Source of the DNA: an uncultured Lachnospiraceae bacterium
GTDB taxonomy: Bacteria > Bacillota > Clostridia > Lachnospirales > Lachnospiraceae
Assembly: GCA_902476265.1 (NCBI GenBank)
Contig: CABSCP010000009.1
Coordinates: 59,240 to 123,239 of the forward strand
Direction: 5' to 3'
Length of the DNA: 64,000 nt
Notes under the pieces: generated by a model
What the model was told of the DNA's origin: nothing
The model's database searches: none
Seen by the model: only the letters and a program-made list of their open reading frames with translations
In this document: positions 35,011 to 43,760 of the stretch, piece after piece
Layout: every line of letters starts with the position of its first letter
Numbering within the stretch: position 1 is the first letter of the stretch
Position numbers and translations under genes: made by a program

Positions 35011-36009
35011 TTATTTCTCTAATTCCACATCTTTTAAAAGTCTGCGGATATCTTCCACGGACAGCCATTCCGTATTGCTTCCGGAGCTGTAGGAGAAGCC
35101 TTCTTCCACTTTTTTCCCGCTCATATCCGGCTGCTGTTTGTTATTCCAGGTCATCTGCGGGTATACGATGAAGTGCTTATCATATTCATAGGTGGTAAAA
35201 GAATCCTCCTTTGTCACCATGATTTCATGAAGCTTTTCACCGGGACGGATGCCGATCTCTTTGATCTTACAGCCGGGAAGCATCGCCTCCGCCAGGTCCG
35301 TAATCTTAAAGGAAGGAATCTTGCTGATGAAGGTCTCGCCTCCCTTGGCTTCCTCCAGTGCCTTGATCACCAGCTCCACGCCCTGCTCCAGGCTGATCCA
35401 GAAGCGGGTCATACGCAGATCGGTAATGGGTAGTTCCGTACCGCCGTTTTGGATGATGGTATTAAAAAGAGGAATGATGGAGCCGCGGCTGCCCGCCACA
35501 TTGCCGTATCTGACAATGGAAAAGTTCACATCTTTATTGCCCACATAAGCGTTGGCCGCCACAAAAAGCTTGTCGCTGACCAGCTTGGTGCCGCCGTAAA
35601 GGTTGACGGGATTTACCGCCTTATCCGTTGAAAGCGCAACCACTTTTTTCACATTGGTATCCAACGCTGCCTCGATCACATTCATCGCGCCGTGGATGTT
35701 TGTCTTAATCGCCTCATTGGGGTTATATTCGCAGGCCGGAACCTGTTTTAATGCCGCCGCATGAATGACATAATCCACACCTTCAAAAGCACGGCGCAGC
35801 CGTTCCATATCCCTCACATCGCCGATAAAGAACCGAAGCCTGTCCTCATATTCCTTAAATTCATTCTGCATTGTCCACTGCTTGAATTCATCTCTGGAAT
35901 AAATGATGACCTTCCTGGGACGGTAATGCTCCATCACGTACTTGGTGAAGCATCTGCCAAATGAGCCTGTCCCACCGGTTATCAAAATTGTCTTGTCATC
36001 TAATAACAT
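35011..36009 (-). CDS. pseB: UDP-GlcNAc 4,6-dehydratase (C5-inverting)
   Basis: 332-residue soluble SDR. ILITGGTGSFGRCFTKYV is the NADP site; IIYSRDEFKQWTMQNEF, LSTDKAVNPVNLYGGTKL (catalytic Lys, Tyr) and RYGNVAGSRGSIIPLF follow PseB/FlaA1 closely. It gives UDP-4-keto-6-deoxy-L-AltNAc, the first pseudaminic acid intermediate. CapE/FnlA relatives are a less likely alternative. ATG 36009 has GGAGG 9 nt upstream. It has its own promoter and is separated from the rest of the pse genes by three others on the same strand. Confidence 0.92.
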   Translation of the reverse strand: MLLDDKTILITGGTGSFGRCFTKYVMEHYRPRKVIIYSRDEFKQWTMQNEFKEYEDRLRFFIGDVRDMERLRRAFEGVDYVIHAAALKQVPACEYNPNEAIKTNIHGAMNVIEAALDTNVKKVVALSTDKAVNPVNLYGGTKLVSDKLFVAANAYVGNKDVNFSIVRYGNVAGSRGSIIPLFNTIIQNGGTELPITDLRMTRFWISLEQGVELVIKALEEAKGGETFISKIPSFKITDLAEAMLPGCKIKEIGIRPGEKLHEIMVTKEDSFTTYEYDKHFIVYPQMTWNNKQQPDMSGKKVEEGFSYSSGSNTEWLSVEDIRRLLKDVELEK

Positions 36010-36104
36010 CGTTCCACGCCTCCGATCAATATTCTCTGCAGCCGCCTGTATTTCAGGAAAGCTACCGCTTTTAACGCACATCTTTTAACCTCGTAATCGC
36101 TACC

Positions 36105-36133
36105 ATCATAACATATGTTCCGGCCAAATGCAA
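36105..36133 (-). promoter_or_regulatory. Promoter of pseB
   Basis: Minus strand TTGCAT (36133-36128), 17-nt spacer, TATGAT (36110-36105); a leader of about 95 nt to the pseB start. Confidence 0.6.
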
Positions 36134-36162
36134 TGTGGTGGTTTTCCCGCAGGATAAGTGCT

Positions 36163-36795
36163 CTAAATATTTTTTTCGCACAGGTCTGACAACGGACAGA
36201 TACTGCAGTTGGCTTTTCTGGCGGTGCAGATGCTCCTGCCGTGATAGATCAGCTGAAAATTGATCCGGTTCCAGTGATCCCTGGGCAAAACCTTCATCAG
36301 CTCCTGCTCTACCTGAACCGGATTTTTTCCTGTTGCCCAGCCGAGACGCCGGGAAATCCGGAAAACATGGGTATCCACTGTAACGCCGGGAATCCCATAG
36401 GCATCCGCCAGAAAAAGAGTGGCTGTCTTTCTGCCCACTCCGGCCAGAGAAAGCAGTCCTTCTATTGTTTCCGGCACCTGTCCTTTCCATTCCTCTGCGA
36501 TCTGGGCACAGCACTTTTTCATATTTTTTGCCTTATTTTTATAAAGGCCCACCGATTTGATGCAGGATTCGATTTCTTCTATGGGAGCCCCCGCCACCGA
36601 TTCGGCTGTGGGAAAATGAGCAAACAGGGACGGAAGCACTTCATCCACCTGCTTATCCGTGCTCTGGGCGCTGAGCATGATGGCGATCAAAAGCTGCCAG
36701 GGCTCTTGGTGATAGAAGCCTTCCTTCTCTGTGCCATAGGTTTCATCCAGCCAGTTTAAGACGGCCGGAAGGTTTTCTTTTGTCTGTTTTTTCAT
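36163..36795 (-). CDS. nth: Endonuclease III
   Basis: 210 residues, normal length. The helix-hairpin-helix LSLAGVGRKTATLFL holds the catalytic Lys, TVDTHVFRI the catalytic Asp, and the C-terminal iron-sulfur cluster is Cys-x6-Cys-x2-Cys-x5-Cys in CTARKANCSICPLSDLC. It is a DNA glycosylase/AP lyase removing oxidised pyrimidines. ATG 36795 follows directly on the TGA of the upstream fRMsr gene, so they are translationally coupled. Housekeeping gene marking the end of the glycan locus. Confidence 0.95.
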   Translation of the reverse strand: MKKQTKENLPAVLNWLDETYGTEKEGFYHQEPWQLLIAIMLSAQSTDKQVDEVLPSLFAHFPTAESVAGAPIEEIESCIKSVGLYKNKAKNMKKCCAQIAEEWKGQVPETIEGLLSLAGVGRKTATLFLADAYGIPGVTVDTHVFRISRRLGWATGKNPVQVEQELMKVLPRDHWNRINFQLIYHGRSICTARKANCSICPLSDLCEKNI

Positions 36796-37245
36796 TCAAA
36801 TCACCTTTTCAATCAACCGGGCGATGGCTTCCAGTCCTTCCCTGTCCTCTTCCCGGAACCGTCCGGTTACAGGGCTATCGATGTCCAGCACGCCGAACAC
36901 CTCTCCGTCCTTAAAAAGCGGAATCACGATTTCCGAACGGGAAGCGGCATCGCAGGCGATATGGCCCGGAAACTGATGGACGTCTTCCACCACCTGAGTG
37001 CGCTCCTGCAGCGCTGCCGTACCGCACACCCCTTTTCCCAGTTCGATCCTGACACAGGCCGGTTTTCCCTGAAACGGTCCCAGCCAGAGAATGTCCTCCT
37101 GCCGCAGATAAAATCCGGCCCAGTTAATCTGTTCCATTCCATGATATAAGACGCCGGCAGCATTGCCTAAGTTGCTCACCGGCGGCCACTCTTTTTCCAA
37201 AACCGTCTCCATCTGTTCTGCCAGCAGTTCATAATATTCGGTCAT
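36796..37245 (-). CDS. Free methionine-(R)-sulfoxide reductase, GAF domain
   Basis: 149 residues, one GAF domain. INWAGFYLRQ, LGPFQGKPACVRIELGKGVCG and FPGHIACDAASRSEIVIP contain the three Cys of the fRMsr (YebR/MsrC) active site. It reduces free Met-R-sulfoxide. ATG 37245 lies about 9 nt after AAAGGG. It forms a two-gene unit with nth, a pairing consistent with oxidative-damage repair. Confidence 0.92.
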   Translation of the reverse strand: MTEYYELLAEQMETVLEKEWPPVSNLGNAAGVLYHGMEQINWAGFYLRQEDILWLGPFQGKPACVRIELGKGVCGTAALQERTQVVEDVHQFPGHIACDAASRSEIVIPLFKDGEVFGVLDIDSPVTGRFREEDREGLEAIARLIEKVI

Positions 37246-37272
37246 ATCAAAAATCCCTTTCCGTCACGATGC

Positions 37273-38265
37273 TTAAAAATCCAGCGACAGGGAGTCAAAA
37301 AAGTCCGTATATCCCAGATTTTCTTCTTTGTATTTCATCAGCCAGGCCTTCATTTCCGTATGCTCATCCTTCATATCCCGAAGGATTCCGTCAAAATTTT
37401 CTTCCGTCACACAGCCCAGCCTGGTGAACAGTTCATAGTAAGGCTTTTCATCCCCGAATTCCTCCAGCATCACCTGCCAGGTTTCTTCCGTGACACCGCC
37501 TTTGGTATGGGCCCGGAGATAATCCTCCAGTTCCATGCGAATCTGCTCCGGCAGTCCGCAGGGATGCAGCAGGCGGATCATCACAAGACGGATCTTCGCC
37601 TTTCTCTTGCTGTTTGTAAAAAGATCCAGATCCGTATTTCCAAAATCCTCCACGCCCGTGGGCACCTGTTTTGCAAAGCCCTCGCTGTCATCCTCCCGCA
37701 GGATCACCAGCATCCTGGCATCCCATTTTTTCAGCCAGTCCGGCGTCCCCGCCTCCTCGATGGAAAACAGATGATGATCCTCCATTTTGGTTGCGGCCAC
37801 CGCCAGCAGTTCCGCGATCTGCATCCCCCGGCAGCTGGTGCAGCCCTCCGGACTCCCTGTCTGTGCATAGGCGCAGCCGCTTTTTCCCGGTCCCTGTTCT
37901 CCGCGCAGAGGAGGAAGTTTTCCTCCGGGAATGCGCAGCCTGATTTCTTTCAGCCTGTCGCTGCCGATAAAAAGATCCCGCCCCAGAGTCATGCTTCGCT
38001 GTGGCAGCACCACCTGTTCCAGCTGACGACACCAGGCAAAAGCCCAGCTTCCGATCTCCTCCACCGTATCCGGCAGCGTCAGAAACCGCAGATGCCTGCA
38101 GTTAAAAAAAGCTTTTTTATAAATTTCCGTGACGGGCTTTTCTCCGATTTTCTCCGGCACCTCAATCCGGCTGGTATTCCCTTCAAACCGCAGCACCGTC
38201 ACCCGGTTCCTGTTTTCCAGATAAAACAGACTTCCGCCCTTTATTTCCACACTCATTTCCTGCAT
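37273..38265 (-). CDS. BspA-type leucine-rich-repeat protein
   Basis: 330 residues without a signal peptide. Residues 20-130 hold BspA-like LRR_5 repeats (AFFNCRHLRFLTLPDTVEEIGSWAFAWCRQLEQVVLP). The remainder is helical with two Cys clusters (PGKSGCAYAQ, EGCTSCRGM) and no recognised domain. It follows the MoxR gene by 20 bp and probably works with the MoxR/VWA pair as a cytoplasmic partner. ATG 38265 has GGGAG 8 nt upstream. Function unknown. Confidence 0.75.
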   Translation of the reverse strand: MQEMSVEIKGGSLFYLENRNRVTVLRFEGNTSRIEVPEKIGEKPVTEIYKKAFFNCRHLRFLTLPDTVEEIGSWAFAWCRQLEQVVLPQRSMTLGRDLFIGSDRLKEIRLRIPGGKLPPLRGEQGPGKSGCAYAQTGSPEGCTSCRGMQIAELLAVAATKMEDHHLFSIEEAGTPDWLKKWDARMLVILREDDSEGFAKQVPTGVEDFGNTDLDLFTNSKRKAKIRLVMIRLLHPCGLPEQIRMELEDYLRAHTKGGVTEETWQVMLEEFGDEKPYYELFTRLGCVTEENFDGILRDMKDEHTEMKAWLMKYKEENLGYTDFFDSLSLDF

Positions 38266-38285
38266 TGCAAAATCTCCCTGACCCG

Positions 38286-39809
38286 TCACAGCGCCAATTC
38301 TTCGATTTCGCGCTGGATATTCACCTGCCGTTCGGAAAGCATCAGTTCTTCATTATGCTGCTGATAATCCTGACAGCCAAAAGTGGAAATAAACCGGGAG
38401 CTGTGATCGTTTACCGTCAGTTCCGTCACCAAAATCAGCATTTCGTTTCCTCCCGAAAAGGCTTCATCCACAAAATCAAACAAATGATGCAGCCTCTCCT
38501 GTACGGCAGCCGTTTTCATCTTCATAGCCGTCACCTGGGCATCAAATTTTTTCTTCAGCATCGCAAATGCTACATTCCCGTCTACAGGGGCTTCCAGCGT
38601 AAGTTCCCTGGCGGCTCCGCCCAGGAACCGGATTACCGCCTTCTGTTTCCGCCTGTCAGCATCGGAAAGGGAATTGGCTTTCTGCATGGATTCCAGAAGC
38701 TTCATCCGCCCTTCCTCCTGCTTTTCCAGCATGGAGATGACAAATGCAGCCGACGCCCCCTGCTGCTTGATCAGCGCTGCCTTTATGGCTTTTAAGGGTT
38801 TGATGACATCGGAAAGATAATCGGAGGTTTCCATCACATCCCGGATTTCTCCCTGTATTTTATCCAGCAGCATTCCCACCAGGGACAGCCTTTCGTCAAA
38901 GGGCGCGCCCGCCGCTTTTTTCACCGTCTCCGGACTGAAACAGCCGGCAAGAATTTCCTCCACATGATAATCTTTCTTATATTTCTGATACAAATCGTAA
39001 TAAGCTGTGAATTCTTTCACGATCCGGTCATTGCGCAGATACTGCCCCACCAGCGTTTCATCCACGGCAAGGCCTTCCTCTTCATAAAGGGTCAAAACGC
39101 CTGACAAATCCTCCCAGCCTCTGGCCGTCACATAGGAGCGGCCTTTGACCGTAGTTTCGATCCTGTAAAAATAGTCCTTTTTCAAATCCAGGAAATTGGT
39201 GATGGCATTATGGATTCCTTTCTCCAGAGCATAGGTTTTCCATACGCTGTAATCGGCCTCCACATCCAGCACCCGCAGCCGGTCCATGGTGACCACGTCA
39301 AATTCCCGGACGGATTTATTGTATTCGGGCGGATTTCCGGCGGTCACAACAGCCCAGCCTTCCGGCACCTGATGCCGTCCGAAGGTTTTATACTGTAAAA
39401 ACTGGAGCATGGAAGGAGCCAGCGTTTCGGACACGCAGTTAATCTCGTCCAAAAACAGGATTCCCTCCTTCATGCCGCTCTCCTCTATCACATCGTAGAC
39501 GGAAGCGATGATTTCACTCATGGTATACTCGGAAATATCCATCTCCTTCCCGCCATAGACTTTATGCCGGATGAACGGCAGACCCAGGGCCGACTGGCGG
39601 GTGTGATGGGTCATGGAATAGGAAACCAGGGCAATACCAAGCTCCTGGGCGATCTGCTCCATGATGGCTGTCTTCCCGATGCCGGGCGCTCCCAGCAGAA
39701 AAATCGGTCGCTGCCGCACCACCGGAACCATATAATCGCCGAACTCATCCTTTTTTAAATATATTTTCACCGAATCCTCTATGTATTCTTTTGCCTGTTT
39801 GATATTCAT
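38286..39809 (-). CDS. MoxR-like AAA+ ATPase
   Basis: 507 residues. AAA+ core: FLLGAPGIGKTAIMEQIA (Walker A), EGILFLDEINCVSETL (Walker B), VVTAGNPPEYN (sensor 1) and FDVVTMDRLRVLDVE (arginine-finger region). A long helical C-terminal half (about 260-507) is predicted to form coiled coils. MoxR ATPases act as chaperones with von Willebrand A partners, and its start overlaps the end of the VWA gene by 4 bp. Targets unknown. Confidence 0.88.
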   Translation of the reverse strand: MNIKQAKEYIEDSVKIYLKKDEFGDYMVPVVRQRPIFLLGAPGIGKTAIMEQIAQELGIALVSYSMTHHTRQSALGLPFIRHKVYGGKEMDISEYTMSEIIASVYDVIEESGMKEGILFLDEINCVSETLAPSMLQFLQYKTFGRHQVPEGWAVVTAGNPPEYNKSVREFDVVTMDRLRVLDVEADYSVWKTYALEKGIHNAITNFLDLKKDYFYRIETTVKGRSYVTARGWEDLSGVLTLYEEEGLAVDETLVGQYLRNDRIVKEFTAYYDLYQKYKKDYHVEEILAGCFSPETVKKAAGAPFDERLSLVGMLLDKIQGEIRDVMETSDYLSDVIKPLKAIKAALIKQQGASAAFVISMLEKQEEGRMKLLESMQKANSLSDADRRKQKAVIRFLGGAARELTLEAPVDGNVAFAMLKKKFDAQVTAMKMKTAAVQERLHHLFDFVDEAFSGGNEMLILVTELTVNDHSSRFISTFGCQDYQQHNEELMLSERQVNIQREIEELAL

Positions 39810-41119
39810 ATCCCTGTCCCCTCTTCCAATTCATCCCCGCTTAAAACTGCCCGGATGGCCCACGGCGGCACCGCCGGACATCCGTCATCCTCTTCCAGAA
39901 AGGCAAATATCACATCATAGCCCGGCATCCTTTCCGGATAAATTCCATAACCGTCCGTAAAATAAATCAGCCCTTTCAGATTTTCAAACTCTCCTTTTTC
40001 CAAAAGGGTATCCACATACTCAAATACCGGCCTGAAATCTGTGGAACCGAACCCCTGCAGCTTTTCGTTTTTTATAAAATTCTCAAAATCTTCGTCACAG
40101 GTTATTTTCACATCGGAACGCACTTCGCTGTCACACTGTACAATATGTACGTTGATCTTCTGGAAAAAATGCTCCGTCCCCTTCAAAATGGAATAGGTCC
40201 GCTTCAAAAAGCCCTGCACCACAGGCCCCCGGCAGGAAGCCGAGGTATCCAGCGCGATCACGAACTCCTTTATTTTTTTCGCATCCCGGTATTCCAGCGG
40301 CTCGATCAGCGGCATGTTTCCATAATGAGAAAGCCCATAGGTATAATAAATGTAGTCAAACTCATCTTCATTGACCTGGACATCCTCGCCCATTACCGTA
40401 AAGTGACGCAGAAGCTTAGCATAGTCATATCGGTCCCGGGTGGCCTCCGCCAGATTTTTCTCCATGCTTTCCGAATTTGTCTTGCCTTTGGAAAAGCTTT
40501 TTAAATCCGTTTTGACCCGTTCACTGATCTTTTTCCACATTTCCTCCGTGACAAAAAGCTCGTCATCCTCCGCCGGTTTCCAAAGTTCATGGGAATCCCT
40601 GGCAAAGAGCCACCGCATTTCTGCCTTTTCCGAATCATACAGCGGATGTTTCCGGTAATAATGATAGATCCGCTCCGCGGTCAGCATCCCGATATCCGAT
40701 TTCAGTTCCTGTAAAATGATCAGCGCTTCCGAATCCGTCTGCATCTTTGTAAACGGAAGCTTCATTTCCAGGATGGTATTTTCCACAGCGATATCCGCCG
40801 CCAGATCCCAAAGTTCCTGATCCACCTTCCCATACTGAAAACTGTGATAAAAAATACAGTGCAGCAGCACATGCAGATACAGCCGTCCGCCGTAACCGGG
40901 TTCGTCCCGATATTTCTGCAGCACATAAACCGGGTCGTAAAACAGGGACACTGTGTCCATCGCCACGCCGTTTAACCCCGGACTTTCCACCGGTTTGAGC
41001 CGGGACAGCGCCACATCCAGAAAGCGTAGCTGCACAAGGATGCTGTCCCTGGCAAGCTGCAGGATCTGGGCGGCCAGCTGCCCCGCCTTCTCCTTTTTTT
41101 TCTCTTCTTCCAAGATCAT
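39806..41119 (-). CDS. VWA-like protein with degenerate metallopeptidase domain (DUF2201 type)
   Basis: 437 residues. The N-terminal half resembles the DUF2201 putative metallopeptidase, but the usual HExxH reads HVLLH (YLHVLLHCIFYHSF), so the catalytic Glu is missing. The C-terminal half is a VWA-like domain: FVIALDTSASCRGPV (DxSxS MIDAS), GFGSTDFRPVFEYV and IYFTDGYG complete the metal site. It is the normal partner of a MoxR ATPase. ATG 41119 preferred over TTG 41131. First gene of the cluster; no clear promoter seen in the 38-bp gap above. Confidence 0.82.
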   Translation of the reverse strand: MILEEEKKKEKAGQLAAQILQLARDSILVQLRFLDVALSRLKPVESPGLNGVAMDTVSLFYDPVYVLQKYRDEPGYGGRLYLHVLLHCIFYHSFQYGKVDQELWDLAADIAVENTILEMKLPFTKMQTDSEALIILQELKSDIGMLTAERIYHYYRKHPLYDSEKAEMRWLFARDSHELWKPAEDDELFVTEEMWKKISERVKTDLKSFSKGKTNSESMEKNLAEATRDRYDYAKLLRHFTVMGEDVQVNEDEFDYIYYTYGLSHYGNMPLIEPLEYRDAKKIKEFVIALDTSASCRGPVVQGFLKRTYSILKGTEHFFQKINVHIVQCDSEVRSDVKITCDEDFENFIKNEKLQGFGSTDFRPVFEYVDTLLEKGEFENLKGLIYFTDGYGIYPERMPGYDVIFAFLEEDDGCPAVPPWAIRAVLSGDELEEGTGI

Positions 41120-41157
41120 GTTTTCCCCCAATACTGAACCGGCTAGCTCGAATTTAC

Positions 41158-41925
41158 TTACCGGTTCATTTTTTCAACAAATTCTTTTGATTTCACTGTC
41201 ATCTCCGCCCAGGCAGGACGGAATCCACACTTTATTGCATTGCGTGCGGATTTTATATTGGACCATGCACAACAATAAAACGGTACTTTTCCTCTTTGCA
41301 GCGTTTCCCTGGCCAGGCGGGCAGTCAGTGCCGAAGCAATTCCATGGCGTCTTTCCTCCGGTAAAACATCCACCCCGATCTGCCACATGGTATCACAATC
41401 AGCCGAACAGCCGGCAAGGCCAACCAAGCGGTCATTTTTATAGGCACCGACCCCTAATACATCCAGTTGTTTTCTATTCTCACATAATGCGTTTGACCAT
41501 TGGGGCAGATACAAACTTTCAAAATCAGATGCTTCTAAAATTCTTAATTCATACTCACATTTTAAATCCGGCATCAAATTGACATTTGGGAGAAAGTATT
41601 CGGCCATAAAGCAGACCTGCATCCCCTGTTTCTCAAACTCATCATTCAGCATATGCATATTCGGTGTCTCAAAGCAATGCTCAATCGGATATTTACCCAG
41701 ATATCGTTCTACAATATCTTTATACTGCATATCAATCGATGCGACTATATTTGATCCATAAGAGATCAAATCACATACAAACGGCAGCTCCAAATATTTT
41801 CTCGCATCCTGATTTTTTGCGGAAGCGACAATCACGTTTTCATCCCGTTTAAAATCTTCTGCCTTACAATTCGCATCGATAGCGGATTGTTTCAGGGCGA
41901 TCTCCAAAATTTCGCTGTTTGTCAT
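41158..41925 (-). CDS. GNAT family N-acetyltransferase
   Basis: 255 residues. An N-terminal domain of about 140 residues of unknown type (FVCDLISYGSNIVASID) precedes a GNAT domain at 140-250, with acetyl-CoA loop VDVLPEERRHGIASALTARLA and CAWSNIKSARNAIKCGFRPAW. Two-domain GNATs of this kind occur in Clostridia; the substrate is unknown. ATG 41925 follows AAGGAG. From here to about 45 kb the DNA is noticeably more AT-rich than the glycan locus and looks like an accessory strip. Confidence 0.82.
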   Translation of the reverse strand: MTNSEILEIALKQSAIDANCKAEDFKRDENVIVASAKNQDARKYLELPFVCDLISYGSNIVASIDMQYKDIVERYLGKYPIEHCFETPNMHMLNDEFEKQGMQVCFMAEYFLPNVNLMPDLKCEYELRILEASDFESLYLPQWSNALCENRKQLDVLGVGAYKNDRLVGLAGCSADCDTMWQIGVDVLPEERRHGIASALTARLARETLQRGKVPFYCCAWSNIKSARNAIKCGFRPAWAEMTVKSKEFVEKMNR

Positions 41926-42002
41926 ATTTCTCCTTCGCAAACCGAAAGTTATTTTTTACTGAATCTCTATCCTCGTCTACTTTGTAAAAATCAATGACCT
42001 TT

Positions 42003-42536
42003 TTATTTGATCATATAAGCGGCTACAATCTCACCAATATATGCAGTATGAGCATCTTGATTTGCAAGAAAATAGGTTCCGTCCACATCTTGTGGATACA
42101 TCTGTTCCCTGATATCTGCCGGGATTTTTTCTAACTCTTGCTTTTGGGAATATAAAATTTTACATTCCAGCGTCAGTGGATATTCTTTTATTCCGGGTAC
42201 ATGGTTCACCTCCGGCACTTCCAATGTTAAATGTGCTTCTGTTTCCTTATCCACATCACATCCGGATTGTGTACCGCATACTTTTGCGATTTCGGCGATT
42301 GGTCCATCCATGGGAACACTGATGGTGAATTCTCCTGTTTCATCAAGCTGTGATTTTGTATAGCGATGTTCCCTGACATATACCGTAAATACAGGTTTCC
42401 CCCATACGGTTCCAAGAGCGCCCCAGCCGATAACCATGCTGTTAAATTTTGTATGTTTTGAATTGAGAAGAATCCCTTTCGGCAGAGCCTCTGTAATTTT
42501 ATTTGCGTAGTCCGTAACATTAATTTTCTCTTTCAT
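42003..42536 (-). CDS. Flavin reductase-like / flavoredoxin family protein
   Basis: 177 residues with a split-barrel FMN-binding fold: KGILLNSKHTKFNSMVIGWGALGTVWGKPVFTVYV, EFTISVP and the C-terminal DAHTAYIGEIVAAYMIK. Members bind FMN and act as flavin reductases or electron carriers; the partner is unknown. ATG 42536 lies 5 nt after AAGGAGG (ATG 42539 also possible). It is 34 bp below the small GNAT gene. Confidence 0.85.
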   Translation of the reverse strand: MKEKINVTDYANKITEALPKGILLNSKHTKFNSMVIGWGALGTVWGKPVFTVYVREHRYTKSQLDETGEFTISVPMDGPIAEIAKVCGTQSGCDVDKETEAHLTLEVPEVNHVPGIKEYPLTLECKILYSQKQELEKIPADIREQMYPQDVDGTYFLANQDAHTAYIGEIVAAYMIK

Positions 42537-42570
42537 CATATCCTCCTTCGGGATTTCCACAGATTGGGAT

Positions 42571-42984
42571 TTATCTGCGAATTATTTTTCTCATACCAGA
42601 ACCGCAAAATTCATGAGGAATTATTTTAAATCCCCTTTTTTCATAGAATGTTTCTTTCCCCTTCTCCGCAATTAACTGTATACTGGAACGTCCGTTGACT
42701 GGTGTTTCGTTATTAACATATTCGATAATCATATTGATTATTTTACTTCCAATCCCATTTTTTTGATATGCCGGATCTACTATAAGATCAGCTATTATAA
42801 AATACATACCATCTCCTATCAACCTGCCCATACCTACAGTTTGGTTGTTTTCAACTGCAATCACCGTATATAAACTATTGTTGATAGCTTCTTCCGTTTG
42901 TTTCTTCGAAAAAATTAACCAATCAACACTTTCTCTTAACCTGCAATAATCTTCATAGCACAGCATATTCTCTTTGTATTCCAA
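42571..42984 (-). CDS. Small GNAT acetyltransferase
   Basis: 137 residues. YCRLRESVDWLIFSKKQTEEA, VGMGRLIGDGMYFIIADLIVDPAYQKNGIGSKI (acetyl-CoA loop) and FYEKRGFKIIPHEFCGSGM are typical of a GNAT group common in Firmicutes. Start TTG 42984 behind GGGGG; an internal ATG 21 nt further down is possible but would cut a conserved N-terminus. Substrate unknown. Confidence 0.82.
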   Translation of the reverse strand: MEYKENMLCYEDYCRLRESVDWLIFSKKQTEEAINNSLYTVIAVENNQTVGMGRLIGDGMYFIIADLIVDPAYQKNGIGSKIINMIIEYVNNETPVNGRSSIQLIAEKGKETFYEKRGFKIIPHEFCGSGMRKIIRR

Positions 42985-43033
42985 GTGTTTTCCCCCACAG
43001 TTCCAATTTTTCTACCCGACAAGCTGGGATTCG

Positions 43034-43246
43034 TCACTCCAAAATCAACGGCAGCAGAATCATTATGGCTCCTAATAGAGCAAACAAAATACCGCCAAAT
43101 TTCGTACTTATTAGATAGAGCTCAGACGGTTCATCTGCACGATAAGATTTCCATTCTTCTGTTAGCTTCCAAACCAAATCGGGCTTCAAAAAGAAAAATA
43201 TGCCTAACGCAAGGAATATTATTCCGCCACAAACAAACTCCAACAC
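43034..43246 (-). CDS. Small two-helix membrane protein (DUF6199-like)
   Basis: About 70 residues, two hydrophobic helices flanking the conserved core KPDLVWKLTEEWKSYRADEP and ISTKFGGILFALLGA, as in DUF6199. GTG 43246 is preferred because AAGGAG sits 9 nt upstream; an ATG start at 43285 has no site. Function unknown. 56 bp separate it from the interrupted mini-gene upstream. Confidence 0.7.
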   Translation of the reverse strand: MLEFVCGGIIFLALGIFFFLKPDLVWKLTEEWKSYRADEPSELYLISTKFGGILFALLGAIMILLPLILE

Positions 43247-43301
43247 ATTCACACGCTCCTTTACAGCTTCTGATTCACATCTCATTAAGTTGGGTTTTGA
43301 A

Positions 43302-43712
43302 TTATCCTAACCACTGCTGAAAATAAGCAATAACCCCTAAAACGCCACCAATAGAGGCAGCAATACTACTACCTTCATTAGACAAGGGGACACACGGTTG
43401 GAAACGGCCAAATTTGTGTCTCCGCTTCGTTACTTTCTCTCCGCGTACGTCTCTGTACGCGTCGTTTAAGCGCCTTGCGGAGGCGCAAATTTGTCCATTT
43501 CCAACTCTACGACCTCGACCATTGGTATTTGCTTGATTTTCAAGGCAAACGATTGAGGCGTACTGGACGTACGCCGATTGAGGATAACGCAGAAAATCAG
43601 GCAAATATCATGGTTCGAGGCGTGTATCCCCTTGTCTAATGAAGGTAACTATTATCAATATTTTTATATCCTTTTTACTGATTGCTTTCCCTGTTTTTTT
43701 CTCTAAATCCAT
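43302..43712 (-). pseudogene. Small membrane-peptide gene split by hairpin element 1
   Basis: Upstream part 43646-43712 (ATG 43712) encodes MDLEKKTGKAISKKDIKILI and so on; downstream part 43302-43371 encodes SSIAASIGGVLGVIAYFQQ and ends in TAA. Deleting the element at 43372-43645 together with one TA joins them in frame into a 44-residue peptide with a charged N-terminus and one hydrophobic helix. The fit of the reading frame is exact. Today translation runs into the element and stops. The start has only a weak AAGAG site, so the peptide itself is less certain than the insertion. It lies just below the methyltransferase gene that carries the second element. Confidence 0.6.
43372..43645. mobile_element. 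TA-flanked T-shaped hairpin element (MITE-like), copy 1, 274 bp
   Basis: Flanked by TA at 43370-43371 and 43646-43647. The terminal inverted repeats begin CCTTCATTAGACAAGGGG and are perfectly complementary for 18 bp; then ACACACGG / CGTGTAT. Between them lie two independent hairpins: stem 43398-43425 with 43477-43504, and stem 43513-43541 with 43592-43620. The second encloses GGCGTACTGGACGTACGCC; the first encloses the related GCGTACGTCTCTGTACGC. No coding capacity. TA duplication is the mark of IS630/Tc1-mariner insertion, so a non-autonomous derivative is the best guess; no transposase gene is in the window. Confidence 0.85.
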
Positions 43713-43760
43713 AACTCTTAATTCCGGGTTGTTATAGCGTCCATCTTCTTGTCCTGATCG

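Noticed and set aside
43302..43604. Minus-strand open frame reading from element 1 into the mini-gene
   Set aside because: Its first two-thirds are element sequence; the frame is an accident of the insertion.
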